Shown here: piece by piece, positions 26,531 to 35,650 of the stretch
Position numbering within the stretch: the first letter of the stretch is position 1
How the letters are laid out: each line of letters opens with the position of its first letter
From: Sutcliffiella deserti
Lineage (GTDB): Bacteria; Bacillota; Bacilli; Bacillales; Bacillaceae_I
Length of the DNA: 64,000 nt
NCBI RefSeq assembly: GCF_020037475.1
Contig: NZ_JAIQDB010000008.1
Coordinates: 42,347 to 106,346 of the forward strand
Reading direction: 5' to 3'
Notes under the pieces: model-generated
Told to the model about the DNA's origin: nothing
The model's input: only the letters and a program-made list of their open reading frames with translations
Database searches by the model: none
Made by a program: the position numbers and the translations under genes

Positions 26531-26722
26531 CTATACTTTTTTGACATCACAATGTGTAATATCTGGTGCCGGTCCACCATTAAGAACTAAAATCTCATAT
26601 ACTTTATTACTTAGTTTAATAGTTTCTCCAACTTGAGGAAGCGGAATAGATAAATGGAGATCACCTAACCATTCTCTATCATTCTCCACATCGTAAAACG
26701 ACCACTTATATACTTTACTCAT
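26531..26722 (-). CDS. Small hypothetical protein (63 aa)
   Basis: Start at ATG 26722 (MSKVYKWSFYDVEND), with GGGGA six bases upstream. Beta-rich, with 'LPQVGETIKLSNKVYEIL' suggesting a small barrel-like fold of the type seen in phage or plasmid accessory proteins. No family recognised. Followed by a terminator, so a single-gene unit. Confidence 0.6.
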   Translation of the reverse strand: MSKVYKWSFYDVENDREWLGDLHLSIPLPQVGETIKLSNKVYEILVLNGGPAPDITHCDVKKV

Positions 26723-26740
26723 ATGTATTCCCCATTCCAT

Positions 26741-26955
26741 ATTTTATTTAAATATATTTTAACAATAAAAGTTAATTTTTCCAATTAAATATTTATATCC
26801 TATTTATAGAAATAACCTTGGTTTATTATATATCCGATAAGAGGGCCTATCTTGTAATTCCCAATATTATTATTGGGTCAATTGAAATAAAGGTATTTAA
26901 TGGGCAGTATAGGTCTACTGTGTACTAAAAGGGTTACTCTAAAATTATAGCCCAG
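26741..26955. other. AT-rich gap, no gene seen
   Basis: Lies between the small gene and the terminator of the RES gene. No supported reading frame. Presumably the small gene's promoter. Confidence 0.35.
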
Positions 26956-26998
26956 ACAAAAAAGACACGTTCCATACAACTGGAAAGTGCCTTTTTTT
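26956..26998 (-). terminator. Terminator after the RES gene
   Basis: On the minus strand GGCACTTTCC pairs with GGAACGTGTC (one mismatch in the stem) and six T residues follow. It lies ~100 bp beyond the RES stop. Confidence 0.7.
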
Positions 26999-27096
26999 AA
27001 GTAAAATTATTTGTAACTTATTATCAGATATAGGCTCTATTATATAGTTTCATTTTGAAAGATATCTAGAAAGAAGTTTCAATAATTATGATTTTA

Positions 27097-28608
27097 CTAA
27101 GCAGTTAATAATTCATAAAAATTTATAGTCTTAAACCAATTCTTTTGATAATCAAAAAAGACATAATTTAGTGCACTTTCTACTTGTGTACTTTGAAATA
27201 CTATTCCTGTAATACCTCTGCTTTTCGCACATTGTGCTATGAAGTTTGGTACTAGATATTCTAGGCCTGAAGAAGTCTCAGCACTAAAACTACAATACTG
27301 TACAAGTGGAGATTCCTTATCTGTTAAATCAATTAAACTTACATTTTCATTTAATTCCCACTCTATTACATCGACTGTGGTTTGGTTGTCCTTAGCACAC
27401 TCCATAATTGCTACTTCTTTATTATTACATGCATATAACTCCCCTTGCCCAACTAGATTATACCTACCTTGATTTGACAGACCAAAAGGAGCAGTAAACA
27501 TCTCTTCTGGTGAGTAAGGTAATGCTCGTTTCTTTATATCCCTTGGCCTTGCCCTATAAAGGGTAACACATTTCGGTACTATAGTTTTTACTTTGTTTAT
27601 TTCATCTATTATTCTTCTTCCAACCTCATGTTCCCCACCAAGCATTGGAAACCTAGATAAATATAAATAAAATGAAAGAATATCTTCTTTAGAAATACTT
27701 CCTAATAAATCAGTGGCTCCAACTGTACTAAAAACAGACTTAATTGGAATTTCTAATTTATTTTCACTTTGAATTATAACTGTTTTAATACTGTCATTTT
27801 TTATCTGACTTTTAACAGAAAAAGTATTTGATGATATCCCTTCAAAAATACTTTTAACTTCTTTTGAGTTAGTCATGGGATAATATTTTTCGACTGTCTG
27901 TGTTGGAAGTATCAGATTTTTAAATTGTATAGAAGAATTAAATTTCTTCAAAGAACTATCCATATGTAAAATTAGCCTTGTTGCTTCAACCAGCCCATTT
28001 TGTTGACTAATACCCATTAACCTTAACGGCTTTATTGCTTCAACCAGCGCACTTTGTTGACTAATACCCATTAACTTTAATGGCTTTGTTGCTTCAACCA
28101 GCGCATTTTGTTGACTAATGCCCATTAACCTTAACGGCTTCGTTGCATCAAATAGCGCATTTTGTTGACTAATACCCATTAACCTTAATGGCTTTGTTGC
28201 TTCAACCAGCGCATTTTGTTGACTAATGCCCATTAACCTTAACGGCTTTGTTGCTTCAACTAGCGCATTTTGTTGACTAATACCCATTAACCTTAATGGC
28301 TTTGTTGCTTCAACCTGCTCATTTTGTTGACTAATGCCCATTAACCTTAACGGCTTTGTTGCTTCAACCTGCTCATTTTGTTGACTAATGCCCATTAACC
28401 TTAACGGCTTTGTTGCTTCAACCAGCGCATTTTGTTGACTAATACCCATTAACCTTAATGGCTTTGTTGCTTCAACCAGCGGATTTTGTTGACTAATGCC
28501 CATCATCTTTAACGACTTTGTTACTTCAACAATTGGATTATTTTGATTAAAGATTAATGAAATTGAATTAAGCATTTCTTTATTGTTTTGATTACTTCTT
28601 TTAATCAT
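27097..28608 (-). CDS. RES-domain protein with eleven 18-aa N-terminal repeats
   Basis: A 503-residue protein in two parts. Residues 24-221 are eleven copies of an 18-residue repeat, consensus NALVEATKPLRLMGISQQ, with the first and last copies diverged. From about 330 to 495 is a RES domain: 'TLYRARP', 'FGLSNQGRYNLVGQGELYAC', 'AIMECA' and a late serine/aromatic block give the R, E and S triad. RES proteins are NAD+-degrading toxins or effectors, usually paired with an Xre/MbcA-type antitoxin. None is adjacent, so this may be a stand-alone effector in which the repeats bind a trigger. GGAGTTG lies before the ATG. NADase activity is a family expectation, not shown. Confidence 0.88.
   Translation of the reverse strand: MIKRSNQNNKEMLNSISLIFNQNNPIVEVTKSLKMMGISQQNPLVEATKPLRLMGISQQNALVEATKPLRLMGISQQNEQVEATKPLRLMGISQQNEQVEATKPLRLMGISQQNALVEATKPLRLMGISQQNALVEATKPLRLMGISQQNALFDATKPLRLMGISQQNALVEATKPLKLMGISQQSALVEAIKPLRLMGISQQNGLVEATRLILHMDSSLKKFNSSIQFKNLILPTQTVEKYYPMTNSKEVKSIFEGISSNTFSVKSQIKNDSIKTVIIQSENKLEIPIKSVFSTVGATDLLGSISKEDILSFYLYLSRFPMLGGEHEVGRRIIDEINKVKTIVPKCVTLYRARPRDIKKRALPYSPEEMFTAPFGLSNQGRYNLVGQGELYACNNKEVAIMECAKDNQTTVDVIEWELNENVSLIDLTDKESPLVQYCSFSAETSSGLEYLVPNFIAQCAKSRGITGIVFQSTQVESALNYVFFDYQKNWFKTINFYELLTA
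27946..28539 (-). repeat. 54-bp tandem repeats coding the RES protein N-terminus
   Basis: Eleven in-frame copies of a 54-bp unit. Silent variants alternate between neighbours (AATACCC...AATGG versus AATGCCC...AACGG), so part of the array appears to have grown in 108-bp pairs. The high nucleotide identity implies recent expansion. Confidence 0.95.
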
Positions 28609-28869
28609 TGTAGCAACTCCGATTATTAATATATTTCATGTCTTTATAATATCAAATCATTTATATATGTTGAATAAAATTCAAACGATACTAATACCAA
28701 AATTAAAGAAGAAGTTAAGATCTTTTTTCATACCTCGACTTTTTATCCAACCTTTCTAATATAAGAAACTTCTAAAACCATTGATCAAACAAACTCTATA
28801 AATAAAACAACGGATTTTTTTCTCCTTTATTACCAATACTGTTACAAAAGTTAAAGGAGAGATTACAAA

Positions 28870-30582
28870 GTGAATGAAATAAAAAGTGTCGCTATCTACT
28901 GTCGTGTAAGTACTGAAGAGCAAGCAACTGAAGGCTACAGTATTTCTGCACAATTGCAAACCTTACGTCAATATGCAAACCTTTATGGATGGCAGATAGC
29001 AGAAGAATATGTTGATGAGGGGATTAGCGGTAAGGATATAAAGGGCCGACCAGCAATGCAAAGAATGATATCTGATGTGGAAAAGGATAAATTCCAAGCC
29101 GTACTTGTATGGAAGATATCACGTCTTTCAAGAAATATGTTGGATACTCTTGTGCTACTAGATAAGTTCGAAGAATATGAAGTAAAGTTTATTTCCTACT
29201 CGGAGAATTTCGATACTTCGAGTCCAATTGGTAAACTCGTCGTCCAACTGATGGCATCCATTGCTGAAATGGAGAGAAATACTCTTTCTGAGAATGTCAA
29301 ATTGGGCATGACTCAACGGGCTAAAGAAGGTAGCTGGAATGGTGGAGTGGTTTTCGGATACGACTCTTTTGAAAAAGAGCTTATTGTTAATCCAAGAGAA
29401 GCAGAGACTGTTCAATTTGTTTTTACTTTATATGCAGAAGGTAAAGGTCTCAAAGCCATTGCTAATCACTTAAACAAAGAAGGATATCGAACTAAGCTTG
29501 GCAGACACTTCTCAATCAATGGTATTGCTACAATATTAGATAATCCTATCTATGTTGGTAAAATAAGATGGTTACAAGTTGAGAACTGGGATAAAAAGAG
29601 AAGGCGTGGCAAAAATGCGAACCCTATTGTAGTCGATGGGAAACACAAAGCTATTATCACCGACGAGCTTTGGAATATAGTCCAGGCCCGTAGACAGAGT
29701 AAGTCTTTTAAGCAGCGCCAGTCCCACGAGCCTTTCCTATTAAATAGTATCCTTCGATGTCCCGATTGTGGTCAAGGTATGGTTCCATCAATCACTACAT
29801 CTACTCGAAAAGATGGAAGTAAACGAAAACATCGCTATTATGTTTGTGGTGTATTTCACAACAAAGGATCATCAGTATGTAAAGCAAATTCAATTAAAGC
29901 CTACGATACAGAAGATGCTGTCATTAATCGTATAACAGCCTTCTTAAAAGATTCAGATGGCTTTAGTCAAACCATAGAAAATATTAATAAAGACACGGTT
30001 CATACAAACATGAAACTAAAAGAGCAGTTAGAGATCATTGAAATAGAACTCAAAGAAGCACAAGCCATGCAAGATAAATATATGGAAGCATTTGAGCAAA
30101 ATCTCTTCCCTGTTTCCATATTACAGGAACGGTTGCAGAAGTTAGCTAAACAGAAGAATGATTTAGAACAAAAGAAAAATGAACTCAGCATTCAACTAAG
30201 CTCATCAGACTCGAAAGTTATACCACCAGATATAGTCAGGCATTTATTAGAAAAATATGTTAGAGCATTTCAACAGTCTACAAGAGAAAGGAAAAAACAA
30301 CTCTTTCAGCTTTTGATAAATAAGATAACAATCACACAATTCGACCGTCGATCTCGAACTGTTGGTAAAATAGAACTCGATTTTGACTTTTCCGTAGTCA
30401 ATCTGTCCAAAACATTTACACTTATTCACATCTTGTATCTTGAATCAGATCATTCAGAGCAAAATTCCTCTTCAAAACCTGATTCAAAAGACAATATGCC
30501 ATCTTATCTTCAGATTTTTTTGCCTCTATTTATGGTACGGTTCCCCCCGATTAATCCGAAATGCACGATACACTTGTTCTAA
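28870..30582 (+). CDS. Large serine recombinase (integrase) at the rlmH attachment site
   Basis: A 570-residue large serine recombinase. '[20 protein letters not shown]' holds the catalytic serine, '[14 protein letters not shown]' the arginine motif and '[20 protein letters not shown]' the E-helix. The recombinase domain begins at 'GGVVFGYDS', the zinc ribbon (CPDC...CGVF...C, ~300-340) and a coiled coil (~385-440) follow. GTG start behind AAAGGAG. It is the only plus-strand gene of the island. Its last ~20 codons run 57 bp into the opposite-strand 3' end of rlmH, so the tail was probably set by the integration junction. This marks it as the likely integrase for the adjacent segment. Confidence 0.94.
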   Translation: MNEIKSVAIYCRVSTEEQATEGYSISAQLQTLRQYANLYGWQIAEEYVDEGISGKDIKGRPAMQRMISDVEKDKFQAVLVWKISRLSRNMLDTLVLLDKFEEYEVKFISYSENFDTSSPIGKLVVQLMASIAEMERNTLSENVKLGMTQRAKEGSWNGGVVFGYDSFEKELIVNPREAETVQFVFTLYAEGKGLKAIANHLNKEGYRTKLGRHFSINGIATILDNPIYVGKIRWLQVENWDKKRRRGKNANPIVVDGKHKAIITDELWNIVQARRQSKSFKQRQSHEPFLLNSILRCPDCGQGMVPSITTSTRKDGSKRKHRYYVCGVFHNKGSSVCKANSIKAYDTEDAVINRITAFLKDSDGFSQTIENINKDTVHTNMKLKEQLEIIEIELKEAQAMQDKYMEAFEQNLFPVSILQERLQKLAKQKNDLEQKKNELSIQLSSSDSKVIPPDIVRHLLEKYVRAFQQSTRERKKQLFQLLINKITITQFDRRSRTVGKIELDFDFSVVNLSKTFTLIHILYLESDHSEQNSSSKPDSKDNMPSYLQIFLPLFMVRFPPINPKCTIHLF

Positions 30583-31005
30583 CAGAATCAAACGCATCAG
30601 CTGATGAGGAAAGGTCATCTTCGAAAAGGACAATGTATCATTGGAACGTTTCATCACCTGGTCGCTTAATCCGAGGGATCCGCCAATGACAAATGCAATT
30701 TTACTCTTTCCGTAGGTCGCGAGTTTATCTATTTCCTTTGCGAGACTTTCTGATGAGCGCTGCTTCCCTTCGATTGCCAGGGCAATGACATGTGTATCAT
30801 CCGAGATTTTTGAGAGAATTCGCTCGCCTTCTTTTTGCTTCACTTGCTCCATTTCTGCTTCACTTAATTGTTCTGGTGCTTTTTCATCTGCAAGTTCGAT
30901 TATTTCCACTTTTGCATAAGCTCCCAGTCTTTTTAAGTACTCATCAATTCCTTGTTTTAAGTATTTTTCTTTTAGCTTTCCTATTGTGATTATTGAGATA
31001 TTCAC
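30526..31005 (-). CDS. rlmH: 23S rRNA pseudouridine1915 N3-methyltransferase
   Basis: A SPOUT methyltransferase that methylates pseudouridine 1915 in helix 69 of 23S rRNA. The N-terminus '[20 protein letters not shown]' and the trefoil-knot end '[14 protein letters not shown]...[22 protein letters not shown]' are diagnostic. GTG at 31005 gives 159 residues, the normal length; the ATG two codons earlier sits in the ribosome binding site. The end '...GEPYHK' corresponds to the region used as attB by staphylococcal SCC elements (orfX), and an integrase lies directly against it. The gene appears intact after integration. Confidence 0.97.
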   Translation of the reverse strand: MNISIITIGKLKEKYLKQGIDEYLKRLGAYAKVEIIELADEKAPEQLSEAEMEQVKQKEGERILSKISDDTHVIALAIEGKQRSSESLAKEIDKLATYGKSKIAFVIGGSLGLSDQVMKRSNDTLSFSKMTFPHQLMRLILLEQVYRAFRINRGEPYHK

Positions 31006-31029
31006 AGTCATCCCCGCCTTGCAAACAGT

Positions 31030-31306
31030 TTATCCACAAAAGTTATCCACATATCAACAGTTATCTACCGCATTTAGTATGCGAATACTAGTTCCCCACC
31101 ATATATACTGCGTTTTCTTTACAGAATTCACAGGGTGTGGATAACTTATCTTCCTCTGGTACCATTTCTAATATAGGTGCTTCTTCGTGTTCATCTATGT
31201 ACATTTCCATCGCTAATTCTATATGTTCCAAACAACATTTCACAATAACTCCAGCCTTTCTTGCTGTATTTTCTTTAACTCTCTACAAAGATATCACTTA
31301 TCCACA
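31030..31306. promoter_or_regulatory. DnaA-box cluster at rlmH-yyzF
   Basis: Perfect TTATCCACA boxes occur at 31030-31038, 31043-31051 and 31298-31306, and an inverted one (TGTGGATAA) at 31136-31144; a weak box (TTATCTACC) is at 31061. DnaA binds such boxes. A DnaA-binding cluster at the equivalent B. subtilis locus is remembered from genome-wide binding work, so this may be a conserved initiation-control site. Confidence 0.7.
31088..31243 (-). CDS. yyzF: CxxH/CxxC small zinc-binding-type protein
   Basis: A 51-residue protein beginning MKCCLEHIELAMEMY, with CxxH near the N-terminus and 'CEFCKENAVYMV' (CxxC) near the end. This is the conserved small protein encoded before rlmH in Bacillus. 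The GTG at 31243 follows GGAG. The motifs suggest one bound zinc; function is not known. The gene contains one inverted DnaA box. Confidence 0.85.
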   Translation of the reverse strand: MKCCLEHIELAMEMYIDEHEEAPILEMVPEEDKLSTPCEFCKENAVYMVGN

Positions 31307-31372
31307 TGTTTATAAATGGCTTTTTCGCATTAACTATTGCTTTTACAATACCAATAAAGCTTACCAGACACA

Positions 31373-31397
31373 AAAAAGGAGGATTTCTCCCCCTTAA
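31373..31397 (-). terminator. Terminator after htrC
   Basis: GGGGGAGAAATCCTCC followed by six T residues on the minus strand, just beyond the protease stop. Confidence 0.7.
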
Positions 31398-31400
31398 GGT

Positions 31401-32630
31401 TTACTCGTTGTTTAACCTAACTGTCACTGTATTTACTTCTTTACCCCGGAAAAAGGTTACTTCCATGCTTTCCCCTATTTCCTTTTCATTATATAAATGC
31501 TTTCTTAATTCAATTACATCTCGAATTGGTTCCCCATCCAGTTCCACTATAACGTCATATTCTTGTAAACCAACTTGAGCCGCAGGAGAGTTGGACGCTA
31601 CCTCTGTAACATATACTCCTGCTTGCACTTCATCAGGAAGCTTTAATGTTTCTTTCCAATGATAACTTGAAACATCCGCCAATGAACCAATACTGACACC
31701 GAAGTATGGCCTTCTTACTTCTCCATAGTGTTCAAGATCATTGATAATTGGTATGACAGAATTTGCCGGGATGGCAAGTCCGATGCCCTCTACTTCTTGT
31801 TGAGCAATTTTCATCGAGTTAATTCCAATTAGTTTTCCTTGAATATTAATTAAAGCTCCTCCACTATTCCCAGGATTAATTGCAGCATCTGTTTGCATCA
31901 CATCAGCATGCCAGTCAAAGGTACCGTCCCGATTAATATCGACTGGAATACTCCGATCTGTTCCTGAAATGATTCCTTGCGTCACAGATCCTGAAAATTG
32001 AAGTCCCAGTGGATTTCCGATAGCAATGACAGGTTCCCCCGTACGAACATTGTCCGAATTCCCGAAGGCAGCCACCTTTGTAACAAGCTCATCTTCCATC
32101 TCTAGGACAGCTAAATCTGTCCAAGGATCCACCCCAAGCACTTCTGCAGGTACCCTCGTACCATCAATTAAGCTTAATTCCACTTGGTTTGCCCCTTCAA
32201 TAACATGAAAGTTTGTCACTACATAGGCTTTACCATTTTCTTTCTTATAAATAACTCCAGAGCCTGTTCCCGCTTCGCCTTCCGCACTTGCTTCTCCTCC
32301 TTCATTATCCCAAAAAGAAGACTGTTGAAGGTTAATAACACCAACAACCGCTTCTGCTACGGCGTCTACTGCTTCTGTTACGCCTGATACCACGTTTACA
32401 GCAACATTACGTACTTCGGCATTTTCAGCCACTCCTGGCTCTGGTATTAGTTCTCTTTGTCCACTTCTAGCTTCTTCTAGTTCGGGTGTAAGGTTTCTTG
32501 AAAGAGAGGGAACGGCAACCATAATAAGAAAGGCGCCTAAAAGAAGCCCAATAAGGCCTGGAAAAATGATTCCCCTTCTATTTTTCTTTTTAGACTGTTT
32601 TGATTGGTCATGTTGATCATAATATCCCAC
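31401..32630 (-). CDS. htrC: HtrA/DegP-family membrane-anchored serine protease
   Basis: A 409-residue S1C protease. A cytoplasmic basic N-terminus is followed by one membrane anchor (~22-42, 'GLIGLLLGAFLIMVAVPSL'), then the trypsin-like domain outside the cell. The catalytic histidine is in 'VVTNFHVIEG', the aspartate in 'DPWTDLAVLE', and the serine in 'NPGNSGGALIN'. One PDZ domain is at the C-terminus ('GVYVTEVASNSPAAQVGLQ'). HtrA proteins degrade misfolded exported proteins. Its place after walJ is the usual one for htrC (yycK/yyxA); the symbol rests on position. Start at 32630. Confidence 0.93.
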   Translation of the reverse strand: MGYYDQHDQSKQSKKKNRRGIIFPGLIGLLLGAFLIMVAVPSLSRNLTPELEEARSGQRELIPEPGVAENAEVRNVAVNVVSGVTEAVDAVAEAVVGVINLQQSSFWDNEGGEASAEGEAGTGSGVIYKKENGKAYVVTNFHVIEGANQVELSLIDGTRVPAEVLGVDPWTDLAVLEMEDELVTKVAAFGNSDNVRTGEPVIAIGNPLGLQFSGSVTQGIISGTDRSIPVDINRDGTFDWHADVMQTDAAINPGNSGGALINIQGKLIGINSMKIAQQEVEGIGLAIPANSVIPIINDLEHYGEVRRPYFGVSIGSLADVSSYHWKETLKLPDEVQAGVYVTEVASNSPAAQVGLQEYDVIVELDGEPIRDVIELRKHLYNEKEIGESMEVTFFRGKEVNTVTVRLNNE

Positions 32631-32736
32631 TTATCTTCCTTCCTTTCTAGAAATGCAAATCCTCTTCCAAAAAGCCTTTCGTGGAATATCTTAAGCAAAA
32701 CAGACAAAAAGAAAGGCGCTAAAAGCCTAAGATAAT

Positions 32737-33531
32737 TTACACGAAAGTTAGCGCTGTCGGATTATTAGGATCTGTATCATAAATTTCCACTTGCTCCCCG
32801 GTGATAATACCCCTTGTTGCAAGTGTTTGTGAAACAGACATTTTCGCTAAATCTTTCATGTTATTATCTTTACTTAAATGCGCCAAATAAATACGCTTTG
32901 TTTGATCTCCTATGACATCTGCCATAGCAAGTGCTGCATCCTCATTTGAAACATGACCCACATCACTTAAGATTCTTCTTTTAATGCTCCATGGATAATG
33001 ACACATTTGCAGCATTTGAACATCATGGTTGCTTTCAAAGACGTATGCATTCGCATTAGAAATAATGCCTTTCATGCGATCACTCACGTACCCTGTGTCA
33101 GTGATGACGACAATCTTTTTATCTCCTTGATGAAAGGCATAGAACATCGGCTCGGCCGCATCATGGGAAACACCGAATGATTCCACATCCAAGCCGCCAA
33201 ATGACTTTACCCGTTCTGTTTCAAATCCAAATTTTAAATCCGCTGGAATGGCCCCAACTAAACCGTCCATCGCCTTCCAAGTTTTCTCGTTTGCATAGAT
33301 TGGAATATGGTATTTACGGGCAAGTACGCCAAGACCCTTTATATGGTCACTGTGTTCGTGTGTAACCAGAATGCCGGAGAGGTCTTCTATCTTTTTATCT
33401 ATTTTCGTAAATAGCTCTTTCATTTTTTTGCCGCTCAAACCAGCATCAATTAATAAAGAATGCTCCTCTGTTGCGACATAAATTGCATTTCCAGTGCTTC
33501 CACTGGCAAGCACGCTAAAATGCAGGCTCAT
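32737..33531 (-). CDS. walJ: WalJ, metallo-beta-lactamase-fold exonuclease-like protein
   Basis: A 264-residue MBL-fold protein with '[12 protein letters not shown]', the metal motif HEHSDH, 'ITDTGY', 'ESNHD' and late 'LAHLSKDNN'. In Firmicutes it is the last gene of the walRKHIJ operon (yycJ). The orthologue is described as a 5'-3' DNA exonuclease active in mismatch repair. It starts six bases after walI ends. Confidence 0.95.
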   Translation of the reverse strand: MSLHFSVLASGSTGNAIYVATEEHSLLIDAGLSGKKMKELFTKIDKKIEDLSGILVTHEHSDHIKGLGVLARKYHIPIYANEKTWKAMDGLVGAIPADLKFGFETERVKSFGGLDVESFGVSHDAAEPMFYAFHQGDKKIVVITDTGYVSDRMKGIISNANAYVFESNHDVQMLQMCHYPWSIKRRILSDVGHVSNEDAALAMADVIGDQTKRIYLAHLSKDNNMKDLAKMSVSQTLATRGIITGEQVEIYDTDPNNPTALTFV

Positions 33532-33537
33532 GTCACT

Positions 33538-34326
33538 TCACTCCAATGTTCTGTTTTCTTTTCGTATAATCTGTCCCTCAAATGCATTGACAAAAAAATC
33601 TTGCTCATCGTTCACGACAATATGCCAGGTTGGTGTCAAGACATGTGAATTTGCGTACTGGACTAGTGTAAAATATCCAAACTCCACTTTTGCTTCACTT
33701 CCTGGTGTTAACTCGTTAAAATTGTACAAGTTTTCTAATGCATCAAAGGCTGTAATTAGTTCTTTCGCTTCATCCATTTCTTCTAGTTCTGTTATGAGCG
33801 TTTGTTCATAGGAAAGAATGTTGTTCTCTTCATCTAACATAAGTCTAAGCATTCCACTTTCATTACTATAGATCAGCTCATTATTATGGTTTTGAAAGAA
33901 AGTAAGTGTATTGGATTCTTCGCTATAACCCCAAAAAGTATATTGATTGCCATAAAGAATCTGGTCCTTTAAAAGCTGATTCATTTGTGTGGTTAGATTT
34001 GTTTCTGAAACAGGTATCGGTTCCTTAAACATTCCCACAATTTTGGTTTCCTGAACAATTTCCGCCATCTGCTCTTTTTCCACTAATTTTGTAACGTCCT
34101 CTTCGGTAAAGCGATAGCTTTTCCCACTTATATAGCTCTCTTTAACAGGACTTTTAGGAAGTTCTCCGTACGAAATCTCATCGACCACAAACTGTTCTTC
34201 AATGGATGCTTCTGATATAAATTCTAAACGATTGTTGTCCCTTTTTTCGCTAATTTGCATTCCCAAGAAAATATTTAACAGGAGAAATGTAATAATGAAA
34301 ATGGTTTTTGTTTTACTCCAATCCAT
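33538..34326 (-). CDS. walI: WalI (YycI) regulator of the WalK sensor
   Basis: A 262-residue membrane-anchored protein. One helix near the N-terminus ('TIFIITFLLLNIFLGMQ', ~7-23) is followed by an extracytoplasmic domain. With WalH it contacts WalK in the membrane and restrains its kinase activity in B. subtilis. The start is ATG 34326 (MDWSKTK), behind AGGGGGAA; a longer frame upstream overlaps walH. The stop of walH is one base ahead. Confidence 0.93.
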   Translation of the reverse strand: MDWSKTKTIFIITFLLLNIFLGMQISEKRDNNRLEFISEASIEEQFVVDEISYGELPKSPVKESYISGKSYRFTEEDVTKLVEKEQMAEIVQETKIVGMFKEPIPVSETNLTTQMNQLLKDQILYGNQYTFWGYSEESNTLTFFQNHNNELIYSNESGMLRLMLDEENNILSYEQTLITELEEMDEAKELITAFDALENLYNFNELTPGSEAKVEFGYFTLVQYANSHVLTPTWHIVVNDEQDFFVNAFEGQIIRKENRTLE

Positions 34327-34327
34327 C

Positions 34328-35650
34328 TTACATTCCCCCTGATTCTGCATTATCTTGAAATGCCAATTCAAACCATCCGTTATTATCTTGGTACACCCAA
34401 ATCGGTTCAAGAATATAGACACCCTGGTTACCTATATCCCGTTTCAACCTATAACCTATCCCAATATCTTTCAACATTTTAAAATCAAAATTAGAAAGAT
34501 CCATTAATTCCTTTTTTACTTCTGTAACAGAGGGCAGAACAATCGTTTTCTGTTCCGTAGTAATAGGTACTCTTAACTCAAATATAGGACGCGTGTAACT
34601 GTAAACCTCATTATTTCTCCAAACTTGGGAAATCTCAGAAAGTCCTTCACGATTAAAAACTGGATAATCACCAACGTATAAACGGAACACTGCCTTTTCA
34701 ACATCAAGTCCAGACTGATCCAGACCAGCGAAAAGATACTTATCCCGAGTCCAGCCACTATGCTCATTCACAAAATCAATACTACTTTCAATGACATTCA
34801 AGTCAGGGGAATTGCCCAATTCCGCATTTACGGTATTCACATATTGTAATAAAGAATAATTGCGGTCCACACTCATAATCCTCTGTCCATCGGTATAAAC
34901 TTCACCCACTGACATTCGATCCTTTGTAACTACCGCATTAAAAAGAGCATCCTTAAATTCCTCTGGACTAATAGGATTGGAAATGTAATGCAACTGAGTG
35001 ATCTCTACCGGTCCTTCAGGCACAAATATATAGCGGTCTGCTTCCGGTTGAATGCTTACATACTCCTCATATGTTGCAGCAGGTTGATAAAAACTATTTT
35101 TCAAAGAGGAAATAGACATATTATTAACCTTTGCCGTATATACTCTGCGATTATCATAGTTAACCAGGGAAATAACCGGATCACTCTCTTGACTATTGAT
35201 GTCTATTAAGATTCGGTCGATCGAAACACTTGGAATTTCTTCCTCGCTCAATCCAATTACATGTCTAAGCGTCTCTAATGGAACTTCTGCAGGGAAAACT
35301 ACTTCCATTTTTCCACTTGTGTGCATATAAGAAGTAAATCTCTCTTGCTCTATTGATGTGGAAATATTCTCTATGTCATATAAGCTCCATTTTTCCATCT
35401 CTTTAATAAATCGCGAAATCTCCTGGCTATTGCTCGTACCATAATGAGTTCCTTCATAGTGAAAAAGCATTTTTGTTGGTCGAATAATATTCTTCACTTC
35501 TAGCTTTTCACTTATTTCTACTTCTCGCAACAGTTCCTCATTATGAATATAATCAAGATCTGGTTGGTAGGTCCATAAATTCCATGTCAGCACAAGGCTT
35601 GAGAGAACCAGTATGGTTAATATTAAGGATTTTAAATTTTCATATTTCAT
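34328..35650 (-). CDS. walH: WalH (YycH) regulator of the WalK sensor
   Basis: A 440-residue protein with an N-terminal anchor ('LKSLILTILVLSSLVLTWNLW', ~5-25) and a large extracytoplasmic part. With WalI it modulates WalK in the membrane. The ATG at 35650 overlaps the walK stop (ATGA), and AGAGG lies before it; an ATG two codons upstream is less consistent with the family N-terminus. Confidence 0.93.
   Translation of the reverse strand: MKYENLKSLILTILVLSSLVLTWNLWTYQPDLDYIHNEELLREVEISEKLEVKNIIRPTKMLFHYEGTHYGTSNSQEISRFIKEMEKWSLYDIENISTSIEQERFTSYMHTSGKMEVVFPAEVPLETLRHVIGLSEEEIPSVSIDRILIDINSQESDPVISLVNYDNRRVYTAKVNNMSISSLKNSFYQPAATYEEYVSIQPEADRYIFVPEGPVEITQLHYISNPISPEEFKDALFNAVVTKDRMSVGEVYTDGQRIMSVDRNYSLLQYVNTVNAELGNSPDLNVIESSIDFVNEHSGWTRDKYLFAGLDQSGLDVEKAVFRLYVGDYPVFNREGLSEISQVWRNNEVYSYTRPIFELRVPITTEQKTIVLPSVTEVKKELMDLSNFDFKMLKDIGIGYRLKRDIGNQGVYILEPIWVYQDNNGWFELAFQDNAESGGM

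Noticed and set aside
27946..28539. Regular repeats at first glance like a CRISPR array
   Set aside because: The 54-bp units have no unique spacers and are in frame with the RES gene; they encode an 18-aa protein repeat.
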